Shown here piece by piece: positions 1 to 10,448 of a stretch of 64,000 bases of DNA. The notes beneath the pieces are model-generated. The model was given only the letters and a program-made list of their open reading frames with translations. It did no database searches and was not told where the DNA came from. The DNA is taken from contig JADGCL010000003.1 of NCBI GenBank assembly GCA_015229005.1, positions 1-64,000 on the forward strand, in the 5' to 3' direction. The position numbers and the translations under genes are program-made. Within the stretch, counting starts at the first letter, position 1, and each line of letters opens with the position of its first letter. This stretch comes from Magnetococcales bacterium. GTDB taxonomy: Bacteria; Pseudomonadota; Magnetococcia; Magnetococcales; JADGCL01.

Positions 1-17
1 TGTTTTTGCCTTTCCGG

Positions 18-49
18 GTTGAAAAAGTCCATGGATGGACTTTTTCAAC
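18..49. repeat. Perfect 15-bp inverted repeat (gttgaaaaagtccat-gg-atggactttttcaac); bidirectional terminator or mobile-element end
   Basis: Arms 18-32 and 35-49 are exact reverse complements with a 2-nt centre. Confidence 0.6.
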
Positions 50-232
50 AAGCTGATAGAGGACAAATAGCAGACAGCGACCGTCTCCAGAGGCCAAAAT
101 AAGCAGGAACAGCCGGTCGGCCATGCCTATCAACCCGCGTATACAGATGCCGTTTTGGAAGCAGGGCGGACCATTCCGTTACTCTTGGTATGACATCTTT
201 TCATCGATTGTTGCATGAACCGACGAGGCGTC

Positions 233-700
233 CTACTTCTTCTGCCACTTCCCCGACGCCGTCTGTACCCAGTACTCCATCGTGCATCCCAGCTCCCGAT
301 AGTGACGGAAGCGGTCACGGCTGGCATAGAGGGCGGCGGGGTGACCGCCCTGGACGAATTCCACAACCTGATCGAAACGCTCCGGTTCGGGCAGGAGGAT
401 CGGCGCCGCCATGATGGCGACCGTGGCGGCGTTGGTGTCGTCGGCGGTGGCGGCGACCAGGATCGGCTGCCGTTCGAGGTCCGGGCCGGGGCTGGGACCA
501 TGGGGAAGAAAGGCATCCTCGGGGGTGGTCCAGAGAAGCTCGTCCCAGAATCTCACCCCCTGGGCGTCCCCGGTGACGACACAGCCGCGCAGCCCCTGGA
601 CCCAGACCCGGGCCGCAATGCGCGCCAGGACCAGCGGCAGAGGCGTGGCCCCGACCTGGTAGAAGCGGGCCCGGGGCGCCCCGGATTCACGCCGCGCCAT
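233..700 (-). CDS. holC: DNA polymerase III chi subunit
   Basis: 155-aa ORF with HolC-like pattern (RFYQ...; LWTTPEDAFLPHG; ERFDQVVEF; REYRELGCTMEYW-like C-terminus), directly downstream of pepA as often seen. Confidence 0.8.
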   Translation of the reverse strand: MARRESGAPRARFYQVGATPLPLVLARIAARVWVQGLRGCVVTGDAQGVRFWDELLWTTPEDAFLPHGPSPGPDLERQPILVAATADDTNAATVAIMAAPILLPEPERFDQVVEFVQGGHPAALYASRDRFRHYRELGCTMEYWVQTASGKWQKK

Positions 701-2288
701 TCAACGCCCCCGACCCGCCACCAGGTGGCAGAGGAGACGGACCCCGATCCCCACCGCCCCCTTGGGGACGTGGGGGCGTCTGCCGGAAAGATCCCAGGCG
801 GTACCGGCGATGTCGAGGTGCGCCCAGGGACGTTTGGGGGAGACGAAGCGGGAGAGAAAGCAGGCGGCGGTGATGGCCCCGGCAGAACGACCGCCAACAT
901 TGCGAAGGTCGGCAACCGGCGATTTGAGCTGCTCCTGGTACTCGGCAAACATCGGTAGTTCCCAGAGCCTCTCCCCGGTCGCCTCCCCGGCCCGACGCAG
1001 CCGTCGGAGGAGCCTGGCGTCGTTGCCCATGAGGCCGGAGGCGTGATTCCCCAGGGCGATGACACAGGCGCCCGTGAGAGTGGCCAGATCGATGATTGCC
1101 GAAGGCTTGAAGGATTCCGCGTAATGGAGGGCATCCGCCAAAACCAGGCGCCCCTCGGCGTCTGTGTTGATGACCTCGACATCGATCCCCTTGCCCAGGC
1201 GAATGATGTCGCCCGGACGTTGCGCCGTGCCGGAGGGAAGATTCTCCGCCGCCGGAACCAGCCCCACCAGGTTGATCGGGAGACCAAGACCGGCCACCGC
1301 CCGCATGAGCCCCAGGACTGCGGCGCCGCCGCACATGTCGAATTTCATCTCCTCCATCCCCGCCCCCGGCTTGAGGGAGATCCCTCCGGAGTCGAAGGTG
1401 ATCGCCTTGCCGATCACCACCAGGGGCGGTTTCTTCCCCCCCTGACGGTACTCCAGAATGACGAGTCTGGGGGGGTTGGCACTCCCCTGGCCAACGGCGA
1501 GGAGGCCGTTCATCCCCTTTTTTGCCAGCTTTTCCGGCCCCCAGACCCGCGTGCGAATGGGATATTCCCGAGCCAATTTGCGGCCCCGGGCGGCCAGGGT
1601 TTCGGGAACGAGACGATTGCCGGGGAGATTCCCCAGATCGCGGGCGAGGGTCACCCCGGCGACGATCTCCCGGACTCTCGCCAGAGAACGCGCCGCCACC
1701 TGCCGCTCCCGGTCGCGCACGGCCAGCTCGAACCGAAGAACAACCCGGGAACCCTTGGCCTTCTTCCCTCCCTTCTTCCCTCCCTTCTTCCCTCCCTTCT
1801 TCCCCCCCCCCCCCCCCCTCGCGGTCTGGATCCCTCCGAAAACGGTCGAAGCGATAATCCGCAAGGAGGAGCCCCTCGGCCAGAGACTCCAGGATCGGCA
1901 GGCGCTTCCAGTCGCCGCAACGGTCCCGGGCGAGGAGGCAAAGGACACGACCGGCATGCTGTTCCCGGCACCAGGAGAGGAGGCTGCCCCCCAGCTCCCG
2001 CCACCCTTCCGCAGCGAGGGAGCCGGCCTTCCCCAGACCAACCAGCCCCAGCCGCTTGAAACCACGGCCCTTTTTCGGGGGAAGGACGAGCATGAGTTTT
2101 TCCCGGGGCTTCCCCCGGAACCAGCCGGCGTCCATCGCCCGCGCCACCTCGGCGGCAACCCCCCGCCCGAGCCGGTCGAGCGCCGGTTGCGGCCCATCCC
2201 CCTCGGTCACGCCCACGAGGACCAGGTCGCCCTTCCAGCGTTGTGGACGGCGACTCTCCAAGTCGACAGTCACAAATTCTCTGCCCAT
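701..2288 (-). pseudogene. pepA: Leucyl aminopeptidase (M17) split by a 1-nt frameshift in a G17 tract; phase-variable or sequencing artefact
   Basis: N-terminal half in frame of ORF 687..2348, catalytic half (GKAITFDSGGISLKP, NTDAEGRLVLADAL) in frame of ORF 701..2197; frames meet at 1802-1818. Confidence 0.85.
1752..1818. repeat. 12-bp tandem repeat (ttcttccctccc) followed by a C17/G17 homopolymer inside pepA
   Basis: Read directly; 3+ copies then 17 consecutive C. Confidence 0.95.
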
Positions 2289-2367
2289 GGATCCGGTCTC
2301 CCTATTCCTTCCTCCCGTTCCACTGCGGCCCAGGGAAACGGGAAACAAAGAGTGATATGATCGGCCA

Positions 2368-3549
2368 ATGCGACGAATCTCCCGCTATATCCTGGGCGAA
2401 TGCACCGGGACGGCCCTCCTGGCGCTCCTGGTCCTGACCGCCCTGGTCCTCCTGCCACAGATCCTCAACCTGGTCGACCTCGGGGTCAACAAGGGGGTCT
2501 CCTTCGGGGTCCTTCTGGAGATGACCGGGCTCCTGGCGCCGCGATTTCTGATGGCCAGCCTGCCGATGGCCCTTCTCCTCGGGATCCTCCTCGCCATGGG
2601 CCGCCTCTCCCAGGACAGCGAAGTGATCGTCCTCAAGGCCAGCGGCCTCAGTCTTTACCAGATTGCGGCCCCCATTGCCATTCTGGTCGGCGCCTTCGCC
2701 CTCTTCTCTCTGCTCCTCAACTGGCTGCTGGTACCCCATTCGCACTATCTCTTCGTGCAGATGAAGAATGCCCTCCTCTCCTCGACCACCCTGGCAATCC
2801 GCCCGGAGAGCTTCAATCAGGCGGTCCCGGGGCTCACCCTCTTCGTCCACGAACGCGATCACAACAGCCTTGCATTGCGGGGGATTCTGATCCACGACCA
2901 GCGGCAGGCACGTTCGCCTGTGACCCTGACGGCCAGCTCCGGGCAGCTCCACCGGCGCCCCGACGGTCACCTCTCCCTCTTTCTCGAAGATGGCAGCCGC
3001 CACGAGCGCTTTGCCGACGGCAGCTACCGCCGCCTCGCCTTCTCCACCTACGACCTCGACCTGGGCATCACCCTCGGCCTGCAACCAAAGGAGGAGAACC
3101 GGGACCCCGAGCTTCTGCCGCTCGACGAACTGGTGGCGGCGACCCGCGATATCGACGCCGACAAGGCGCGCCAGGCCAGTCTGGAGTGGCATCGCCGCTT
3201 CGCCATCCCGGCGGCGACCCTTCTCCTCGGCCTCCTTGCGGTCCCGCTCAGCCTCCAGCAATCGCATCGGACCGGGCGAGGTTACGGGTTCGTCGTCGCG
3301 GTGACGATCCTGGTCGCCCAGTTCCTGCTCCTGTCGCTCGGCGAGTTGACCGCCCGCCACGGGTTCACCGAGCCCTGGATCGGGATCTGGAGCCCCAATT
3401 TCCTCCTCCTCCTTCTGACGATCCACGTCGTCCGCCAGTCGGCACGGGACCGCCCCCTGGCACTCACGGTCTGGCTGGCCCGCTCCCTCTCGACGCTGCC
3501 GCAATGGCTCCTCCGTGCCGGCGCCGGGCCACGGCCAGGAAGGGGTTGA
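2368..3549 (+). CDS. lptF: LPS export permease LptF (YjgP/YjgQ family)
   Basis: MRRISRYILGE start, transmembrane pattern, paired with the following LptG-like ORF. Confidence 0.85.
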   Translation: MRRISRYILGECTGTALLALLVLTALVLLPQILNLVDLGVNKGVSFGVLLEMTGLLAPRFLMASLPMALLLGILLAMGRLSQDSEVIVLKASGLSLYQIAAPIAILVGAFALFSLLLNWLLVPHSHYLFVQMKNALLSSTTLAIRPESFNQAVPGLTLFVHERDHNSLALRGILIHDQRQARSPVTLTASSGQLHRRPDGHLSLFLEDGSRHERFADGSYRRLAFSTYDLDLGITLGLQPKEENRDPELLPLDELVAATRDIDADKARQASLEWHRRFAIPAATLLLGLLAVPLSLQQSHRTGRGYGFVVAVTILVAQFLLLSLGELTARHGFTEPWIGIWSPNFLLLLLTIHVVRQSARDRPLALTVWLARSLSTLPQWLLRAGAGPRPGRG

Positions 3550-3553
3550 GGCC

Positions 3554-4687
3554 ATGCCCATCCTCTTCCGCCATCTGCTGGGCCTCTATCTGGGCGGAGT
3601 CGTTCGCGTCATCGGCATCTTTCTGGGGCTGTTCCTCCTCATGGACGGCATCGAGAGTTTGCGCCGCTTCGGCGACGAGGTCCACTTCACCTGGCCCGAC
3701 ATGGTCCTCTACATGGTGGCGCGGATCCCCGCCTACATGATCCAGTTTCTGCCGCCCATCGCCCTTCTGGCGGCCCTCCTGGTCCTCGGCAGGTTGGCCC
3801 GGCAGAATGAAATCATGATCATGCGCGCCAGCGGGGTCCCCATCTACCGCATCCTCATCCCCTTCCTCATGGGGGGAATGCTCTTGGCAGTGGCCCATCT
3901 CCTGCTCCAGGACCGGGTGATCCCCTGGAGCAACCACCTCCAGCAGACCCTGAAGGATCGCCTCACCGGCGTGCCCGTCGACGCTGCCTCGGAGGGCGGC
4001 AACCTGTGGTTGCGCAGCGGTCGCCAGATCATCCACGCACGGCTCGCCTCGCCCCACCACCGGATCCTCCTGGATGTCACCGTCTTCGCCTTCGACGACC
4101 ACTTCCACCTGGCCAGTCGGATAGAGGCGCACAAGGCGGAAATGGTCGGGGACGCCTGGTTCCTGATTCGCGGCGTCACCTACCGTTTCGGGGACCGCCT
4201 GGAGGTCGATCGCTTCGACCGCCGGCCCTGGTCGGTGACCCTGGACGCCGGCCAGCTCGATCGCACCACCCCGCCGCCCAACTCCCTCTCCATCCGCCAA
4301 TTGCACCAGCTAGCCGGGCGTCTGGTCCGGGAAGGATACGATGCCACCCCGTACTGGGTGATGTTGCAGCGAAAATTCGCCGATCCCCTCACCACCCTCG
4401 CGGCGGTGCTGCTGGCCTTCCCCTTTTCCCTGCGCCTGGAGCGCCTGGGAGGCGGGACCCGGTCGTTGATCGCGGGACTGCTGGTCGGGTTCGGGATGTT
4501 CGTCCTCGTCGATTTGACCACGGCCCTGGGCATGGGAGGAAGACTCCCGCCGGCAGTGGCGGCCTGGTCCCCGGTCCTCTTCTTCCTGGGGATCGGCGGC
4601 TTCCTCCTGCTCCATCTCGCGGCCCCGGTCCGCGAGCGATCCTGGGTGATCGCCTGGCGGCGGTGGCGCACGGCCAGGATCCGCTGA
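3554..4687 (+). CDS. lptG: LPS export permease LptG (YjgP/YjgQ family)
   Basis: YjgQ-like, immediately downstream of lptF. Confidence 0.85.
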   Translation: MPILFRHLLGLYLGGVVRVIGIFLGLFLLMDGIESLRRFGDEVHFTWPDMVLYMVARIPAYMIQFLPPIALLAALLVLGRLARQNEIMIMRASGVPIYRILIPFLMGGMLLAVAHLLLQDRVIPWSNHLQQTLKDRLTGVPVDAASEGGNLWLRSGRQIIHARLASPHHRILLDVTVFAFDDHFHLASRIEAHKAEMVGDAWFLIRGVTYRFGDRLEVDRFDRRPWSVTLDAGQLDRTTPPPNSLSIRQLHQLAGRLVREGYDATPYWVMLQRKFADPLTTLAAVLLAFPFSLRLERLGGGTRSLIAGLLVGFGMFVLVDLTTALGMGGRLPPAVAAWSPVLFFLGIGGFLLLHLAAPVRERSWVIAWRRWRTARIR

Positions 4688-4690
4688 TCC

Positions 4691-5848
4691 GTGAGGCCCC
4701 TCAGGATCGCCATCGCCCCCGACTCCTTCAAGGGGAGCATGACCGCCCAGACCGCCGCCCGTCGCCTCGAGAGCGGCTTCAGGAGAGTCTTCCCCGAGGC
4801 CGAAATTCTCCGCATCCCCATGGCCGACGGCGGCGAAGGAACGGCGGCGATCCTGGTCGAGGCCGCCTCCGGTCGCTGGGTCGAGAGCGCCACGGTCGAC
4901 CCCCTCGGGCGCCCCATCACGGCGGGCTTCGGCCTGTCGGGGGACGGGAAGGAGGCCTTCGTCGAGGTGGCCGCCGCCAGCGGCCTGACCCTTCTCGAAG
5001 CGGCGTCGCGGGATCCTGCCCGCACCTCCACCTGCGGAACCGGGATACTGATCCGGAAGGCCCTGGATTGCGGCCCCGGGCGGCTCCTGATCGGCCTCGG
5101 CGGCAGCGCCACCAACGACGGCGGCTGCGGCATGGCTGAGGCGCTGGGGACCCGCTTCCTCGACGCCACCGGAGAAGCATTTTCCCCAACCGGGGGTAAT
5201 CTCGACCGGCTGGAACGGATCGACCTCTCCGGCCTGGACCCGCGCCTCGGCGCCGTGGAGATCGAGGCGGTCTGCGATGTGACGATTCCCCTATGCGGTC
5301 CCACCGGCACCTCCGCCCTCTTCGCGCCACAGAAGGGTGCCTCCCCGGAGTTGGTCGCCCGCCTCGACCGGAACCTCGCCCACCTGGCGGCGATCATGAG
5401 CCGCGATCTGGGCCGGGAGGTCGCCGGGATTCCCGGCGCCGGCGCCGCCGGGGGCCTGGGGGCCGGACTCCTGGGGTTTCTCGGGGCGCGGCTGCGACCG
5501 GGGGTCGAGACCGTCATGGAACGCCTCCGCTTCCGCGAGAGGATCGCAGGCTGCGATCTGGTGATCACCGGCGAGGGGCGCTTCGATGGCCAATCCCTCC
5601 TGGGAAAGGTCGTCTCGGGGGTTGCCGCCGCCGCCCGGACGGAAGGCATCGCCCTCATCGTCCTCTGCGGTTCCCTGGGAGAGGGGCTGGAGCGGATCCA
5701 CGACCACGGGGTCGCGGCCTTCCTGGCGACCTCCGGCCCCGATCGGGAGGAGTCCGAGCTCCGTCGACATGGCCCGGAACGACTCGAAAACCTCGCCGAG
5801 GAGTGCGCCCGCCTGCTCCGCCTGGGGGCGGCTCGCCTCGACCGGTGA
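4691..5848 (+). CDS. Glycerate kinase (GarK/GlxK family)
   Basis: IAIAPDSFKGSMTA...PMADGGEGT...GLGGSATNDGGCGM...VITGEGRFDGQS; GTG start. Confidence 0.9.
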   Translation: MRPLRIAIAPDSFKGSMTAQTAARRLESGFRRVFPEAEILRIPMADGGEGTAAILVEAASGRWVESATVDPLGRPITAGFGLSGDGKEAFVEVAAASGLTLLEAASRDPARTSTCGTGILIRKALDCGPGRLLIGLGGSATNDGGCGMAEALGTRFLDATGEAFSPTGGNLDRLERIDLSGLDPRLGAVEIEAVCDVTIPLCGPTGTSALFAPQKGASPELVARLDRNLAHLAAIMSRDLGREVAGIPGAGAAGGLGAGLLGFLGARLRPGVETVMERLRFRERIAGCDLVITGEGRFDGQSLLGKVVSGVAAAARTEGIALIVLCGSLGEGLERIHDHGVAAFLATSGPDREESELRRHGPERLENLAEECARLLRLGAARLDR

Positions 5849-5860
5849 TATCATGATATC
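5847..5860. promoter_or_regulatory. Perfect 14-bp palindrome gatatcatgatatc just upstream of the PIN toxin; candidate TA operator
   Basis: Exact palindrome 10 nt before ATG 5870. Confidence 0.45.
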
Positions 5861-5869
5861 GAATGGAAT

Positions 5870-6298
5870 ATGAAGGTCGTACTGGATACCAACGTGCTGG
5901 TGGCAGGACTCAGGTCGAGCAATGGCGCATCCCACTGCCTGCTGCAACAGCTACCCATGCTGCGGATGTTTTATCCACAAATCTCGGTTCCGTTGTTTCT
6001 GGAATACGAGGCGGTGTTGAAACGCCCGGACAGCGGTATCCGCCTGGAGCGCGAGGAGATCGACATCATCCTGGACGTCATCGCAGCGGTATCCAACCAT
6101 GTGAAACTGCACTATCTGTGGCGACCGATGCTGCCCGATCCGGCGGACGACATGATTCTGGAACTGGCGGTGGCGAGCAACGCCGAGGCCATTGTCACCT
6201 TCAACACCAAGGACTTTGCAGAAGCGGAACGGCGATTCGGCATCCGCATTCTGACCCCTCGAGAATTCTGGTTGCCACTGCTGGAGAAAAAGAGATGA
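5870..6298 (+). CDS. PIN-domain toxin (COG1569-like)
   Basis: MKVVLDTNVLVAGLRSSNGAS...DPADDMILELAVASNAEAIVTFNTKDF. Confidence 0.85.
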   Translation: MKVVLDTNVLVAGLRSSNGASHCLLQQLPMLRMFYPQISVPLFLEYEAVLKRPDSGIRLEREEIDIILDVIAAVSNHVKLHYLWRPMLPDPADDMILELAVASNAEAIVTFNTKDFAEAERRFGIRILTPREFWLPLLEKKR

Positions 6299-6534
6299 GC
6301 CAATACGCTTTGAAACTTCCCGATTCGTTGCTGGATGCGGCGCGTCGCCTTGCCAGGGACGAGAACGCCTCCATAAACCAGCTCTTCGTGACCGCCATCG
6401 CGGAGAAGATTTCCGCCCTGGACACCGAGAAGCTGTTACGGGAAAGAGCCAAACGCAGCGACCTGATCAAATACCACAACGCCTTGAGCCATGTTCCCGA
6501 TGTCGCTCCCATCCACGACGACGACAAGATTTAG
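6295..6534 (+). CDS. Antitoxin-like protein (RHH/HicB-like)
   Basis: 79-aa protein, KLPDSLLDAARRLARDENASINQLFVTAIAEKIS; start overlaps toxin stop. Confidence 0.75.
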   Translation: MSQYALKLPDSLLDAARRLARDENASINQLFVTAIAEKISALDTEKLLRERAKRSDLIKYHNALSHVPDVAPIHDDDKI

Positions 6535-6741
6535 GACTGCGCAAGGAACCTCTCTCCCTGGAACCCATCCTGCTCACGAGGAGGACGGTACGACCAAAGA
6601 TAGGGGATGATCACAAGGAAAGCGGATCTCCCGGCGGAACAGCCCAAATCTGTTTTTCAGAGAATAGTCGGAGCCCGGGGCCTTGCGAATCGACCCGAGG
6701 CCGGTTGCGCCGACCGGATCCGATCGCCATGATGTCCCCCC

Positions 6742-8589
6742 ATGCCTCCCCCGGTCTACGCCGATACCGAGGAGACCCGCTACGGAGCCTTCCTGGATCT
6801 CCGGCTCATGGCGCGTTTTCTGGCCTATGCCCGCCCCCATCGCCGCTGGGTGGTGCTGAGCCTGTTGCTGCTGCCAGTGGGGATCCTGGCACAACTGGGA
6901 CAGCCGTTGCTGATCCGGAGCGCCATTGACCGCCACCTGACGACCGGACAAATGGCCGGCTTCGAACTCCCGGTGGCCCTGCTGGGGTTGTTGTTGGCCG
7001 TCCAGTTTGCGGCAGGATACCTCCAGTCGCTCGTCCAGACCGAGTTGGGGCAGCGGGTGGTCAAGGATCTTCGCCTTGCCCTCTTTTCCCGGCTGATTCA
7101 CCTGGATGCGGCCTATTTCGCCGCCAACGCCAGCGGCCGTCTCACCAATCGCCTGACCAGCGACACCGAGGCGGTCAGCCAGATGGTGAATGCCGGCCTG
7201 ATCGCCCTGACCGGGGATATCCTCCTCCTGGGAAGCATCGGCGCGAGCATGATCGCCCTTTCCCCCCACCTCTCGCTCGTCACCCTCGGGGCGATCCCGA
7301 TCATCGTCCTGATCACCTGGGGTATCACCCGGAGCATGCGTCTCCTGCAACGCCGCAGCCGGCTCCTGCTCGCCTCCATGGCGAGTCACCTGACCGAGAG
7401 CATCGAAGGGCACCAGGTGGTCCGGCTCTTCCACCGCCAGGAGAGAAACCGCGAGGAGTTCGACCGGCTGAACCAGGTATACCTGGCCTCGACCCTCAGG
7501 AGTCACACCCTGGAGGCGACCCAGTTCAGTTTTGTCGAGGCGACCTCGACCCTGACGATCGCCGGTCTCTTCTGGTACGGAGGCACGATGGCCGGCGGCG
7601 ACGAGGTCACCATCGGCACCCTGGTGGCCTTCATCGACTACATCCGCCGGCTCTTTTTCCCGATTCGCGATCTCTCCAGCAAATACACCACCATGCAGGC
7701 GGCGATGACCGCCCTGGAAAGGATCTTTGCCCTGTTGGACACCCGGGCTGCCATCGTCTCGCCGGAGGCGGGTAACGCCCTCCCGGTGGTGCGACCGGTC
7801 CGGGGTGCGGTCCGCTATGCGGGGGTCGTTTTCGGTTATGGTCAGGGGTTGGTGCTGCCGCGACTGGATCTCGAGATCGCCGCCGGCGAGCGGGTGGCGG
7901 TGGTGGGGCCGACCGGGGCAGGCAAGAGTTCGCTCATCCGCCTGCTCAACCGCACCTACGATCCCGAGAGGGGAGAAATCAGCATCGACGGAGTGCCCAT
8001 CAAACGCATGCCCCTGCCGGAGTTGCGACGCCTGGTCGGGGTGGTCCCCCAGGAGACGACCCTCTTTGCCGGAACCATCGCCGAGAACATCACCCTGAAC
8101 GACCCCGGCGTCACCCGCCGGGCCATGGAGGAGGCCGCCGCACGGACCGGAGCGGATCGCATGATCGCGGCGCACCCGGGCGGCTTCGATTTTCGTTTGA
8201 CCGAACGGGGTGGCAATCTCTCCTCGGGGGAGCGACAACTGCTGGGATTTACACGGGTGTTGGCCTTCGATCCCCGGATTCTCGTCATGGACGAGGCGAC
8301 GAGCGCGGTGGATGCCATGACCGAACGCCACCTCCAGGCGGCCCTGGCGGTACTGCTGAACGGGCGCACGGCGCTGATCGTCGCCCACCGCCTGAGTACG
8401 GTCCTGATCGCGGACCGCATCCTCGTCCTTTCCCGGGGGCGGATCGTCGAGTCGGGCGATCATCGGACCCTGCTGGCCGCCGGGGGACTCTACGCCCGGC
8501 TGCATGCCCTGCAACTGGAACGGCCCCCTTCCCCAGGTCAAGCTCCCGGCGAAAACGGGACCGCCCGCGACAGAACCTCCCGTCCATAA
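6742..8589 (+). CDS. ABC exporter (fused TMD-NBD, MsbA/MdlB-like)
   Basis: Walker A GPTGAGKSS, signature LSSGERQLLGF, Walker B ILVMDEATSAVD. Confidence 0.9.
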   Translation: MPPPVYADTEETRYGAFLDLRLMARFLAYARPHRRWVVLSLLLLPVGILAQLGQPLLIRSAIDRHLTTGQMAGFELPVALLGLLLAVQFAAGYLQSLVQTELGQRVVKDLRLALFSRLIHLDAAYFAANASGRLTNRLTSDTEAVSQMVNAGLIALTGDILLLGSIGASMIALSPHLSLVTLGAIPIIVLITWGITRSMRLLQRRSRLLLASMASHLTESIEGHQVVRLFHRQERNREEFDRLNQVYLASTLRSHTLEATQFSFVEATSTLTIAGLFWYGGTMAGGDEVTIGTLVAFIDYIRRLFFPIRDLSSKYTTMQAAMTALERIFALLDTRAAIVSPEAGNALPVVRPVRGAVRYAGVVFGYGQGLVLPRLDLEIAAGERVAVVGPTGAGKSSLIRLLNRTYDPERGEISIDGVPIKRMPLPELRRLVGVVPQETTLFAGTIAENITLNDPGVTRRAMEEAAARTGADRMIAAHPGGFDFRLTERGGNLSSGERQLLGFTRVLAFDPRILVMDEATSAVDAMTERHLQAALAVLLNGRTALIVAHRLSTVLIADRILVLSRGRIVESGDHRTLLAAGGLYARLHALQLERPPSPGQAPGENGTARDRTSRP

Positions 8590-8596
8590 CGGGCCG

Positions 8597-10432
8597 CTAA
8601 TCCAACTCGAAACGATCCCTGTAGTCGCGGGCGAGCTCGGGGTCCTGCTCCTCCTTGAGGAGGAAGCAGTCGCCGATCGCTAAAGTCTCGATGCCGGTGC
8701 CCATGAAGCAGCGGAAGGCATCCTCGGGCGAGCCGACAATGGGCTCGCCGCGGACGTTGAAGCTGGTGTTGACGATCACCGGGCACCCCGTGTGCGCCTT
8801 GAAGCGGGAGATGAGGGCATGGTAGCGCGGGTTGGTCTCGCGATGGACCGTCTGGATGCGGGCAGAGTGGTCGACATGGGTAACAGCAGGGATCTCCGAG
8901 CGGGGAACATTGAGTTTCTCGATACCGAAGAGACGGTTTTCCGCCTCGGTCATGGCGCGACGCCGCTCCTGGCGCACCGCGTCGACGAGGAGCATGTAGG
9001 GGCTCTCCTCCTCCAGGTCGAACCACTCCCCCACCTCCTCCGCCAGAACGGAAGGGGCGAAGGGCCGGAATGACTCACGGAACTTGACCTTGAGATTGAG
9101 CAGCGACTGCATGGTCGGCGAGCGGGCATCCCCCAGGATCGAACGCGCCCCCAGGGCCCGCGGCCCGAACTCCATGCGCCCCTGGAACCAGCCCAGGGCC
9201 TTCCCCGCCTCCAGGGCCCGAACGCCGGCCTCCAGCAGGGACTCCTCCTCCAGGCGGTGGAAACGAGCCCCAAGAACGGTGAGGCGTCGCTCGATCTCCT
9301 CCTGGGCGAAGGCCGGCCCCAGATAGGCGCCGGCCATGCCGTCGCCGGTTTCGGGGAGGATCCGAGGACGACCCAGGTGCCAGTGATAGGCCGCCAGGGC
9401 CGCTCCCAGGGCGCCGCCGGCATCCCCGGAGGCCGGCTGGATCCAGAGACGCTTGAAGGCCCCGTCGCGCCGGACCTTGCCGTTGGCCACACAGTTCAGG
9501 GCCACCCCTCCCGCGAGGCAGAGGTTCGCCATCCCCGTTTCCCTGGCCAGATCCCGGGTCAGCCGCAGGACCGCCTCCTCGATCACCGCCTGGATGGAGG
9601 CCGCCAGGTCCATCTCCCTCTGGGTCACCGGATCCTCGGCCTGCCGTGGCGGCCCACCGAAGAGACGGTGAAAACGGTCATTGGTCATGGTCAGACCGGT
9701 GCAATAGTCGAAATAACTCTGGTCCAGGCGAAAGGAACCGTCCTCCTTGAGATCGATCAAATGGTCGCGGATCAGGCCAGCGAACCTCGGCTCACCGTAG
9801 GGGGCAAGGCCCATCACCTTGTACTCGCCGGAGTTGACCTTGAAGCCGGTATAGTAGGTAAATGCCGAGTAGAGGAGCCCCAGGGAGTGGGGAAAGTGGA
9901 TCTCCCGGGTCAATTCCAGGGTGTGCCCCCGACCGACGCCGGCGGAGGTGGTCGCCCACTCGCCGACGCCATCCATGGTCAGGACGGCGGCCTCGGCGAA
10001 GGGAGAGGGATAGAAGGCACTGGCGGCATGGCTCTGGTGGTGTTCGGTGAAGAGCAGGCGCTCCACAGGATCGAAGCGGGAGTCGATACCCCGCAGGGCC
10101 TCGGTGAGGCGTTGCTTCTGGAAGAGCTTCTCCTTGATCCAGACCAGCATCGCCATGCGAAAGGAGCGGAACCCACGGGGAGCGAAGGCCACGTAGGTCT
10201 CAAGGAGTCGCTCGAACTTGAGAAAGGGCTTGTCGTAGAAGACGACCAGGGCAACATCTTCCAGGGAGATGCCCTCCTGGGCCAGGCAGGAGCGGATGGC
10301 CTGGGCGGGGAAGTCGGCATCATGTTTCCGGCGGGTGAAACGCTCCTCCTGGGCCGCGGCCACCACCTGGCCGTCGCGGACAAGGGCGGCGGCGCTGTCG
10401 TGGTAATAGGCCGAGATCCCCAGGATGTGCAT
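8597..10432 (-). CDS. Carbamoyltransferase (NodU/CmcH family)
   Basis: MHILGISAYYHDSAAALVRDG...LCLAGGVALNCVANGK...GPRALGARSIL. Confidence 0.92.
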   Translation of the reverse strand: MHILGISAYYHDSAAALVRDGQVVAAAQEERFTRRKHDADFPAQAIRSCLAQEGISLEDVALVVFYDKPFLKFERLLETYVAFAPRGFRSFRMAMLVWIKEKLFQKQRLTEALRGIDSRFDPVERLLFTEHHQSHAASAFYPSPFAEAAVLTMDGVGEWATTSAGVGRGHTLELTREIHFPHSLGLLYSAFTYYTGFKVNSGEYKVMGLAPYGEPRFAGLIRDHLIDLKEDGSFRLDQSYFDYCTGLTMTNDRFHRLFGGPPRQAEDPVTQREMDLAASIQAVIEEAVLRLTRDLARETGMANLCLAGGVALNCVANGKVRRDGAFKRLWIQPASGDAGGALGAALAAYHWHLGRPRILPETGDGMAGAYLGPAFAQEEIERRLTVLGARFHRLEEESLLEAGVRALEAGKALGWFQGRMEFGPRALGARSILGDARSPTMQSLLNLKVKFRESFRPFAPSVLAEEVGEWFDLEEESPYMLLVDAVRQERRRAMTEAENRLFGIEKLNVPRSEIPAVTHVDHSARIQTVHRETNPRYHALISRFKAHTGCPVIVNTSFNVRGEPIVGSPEDAFRCFMGTGIETLAIGDCFLLKEEQDPELARDYRDRFELD

Positions 10433-10448
10433 GACCGGGTCCTCCGGG

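Noticed and set aside
18-49. Palindrome at the window start as an IS end
   Set aside because: No transposase frame or target duplication is visible; a bidirectional terminator downstream of holC is equally plausible, so listed only as a repeat.
5863-6534. 223-aa ORF overlapping the PIN toxin in another frame
   Set aside because: Only its C-terminal 79 codons (from ATG 6295) look real (antitoxin); the rest is a shadow of the PIN gene.
6574-8541. 655-aa minus-strand ORF opposite the ABC exporter
   Set aside because: Antisense shadow frame; no domain recognised, whereas the + strand has Walker A/B and signature motifs.
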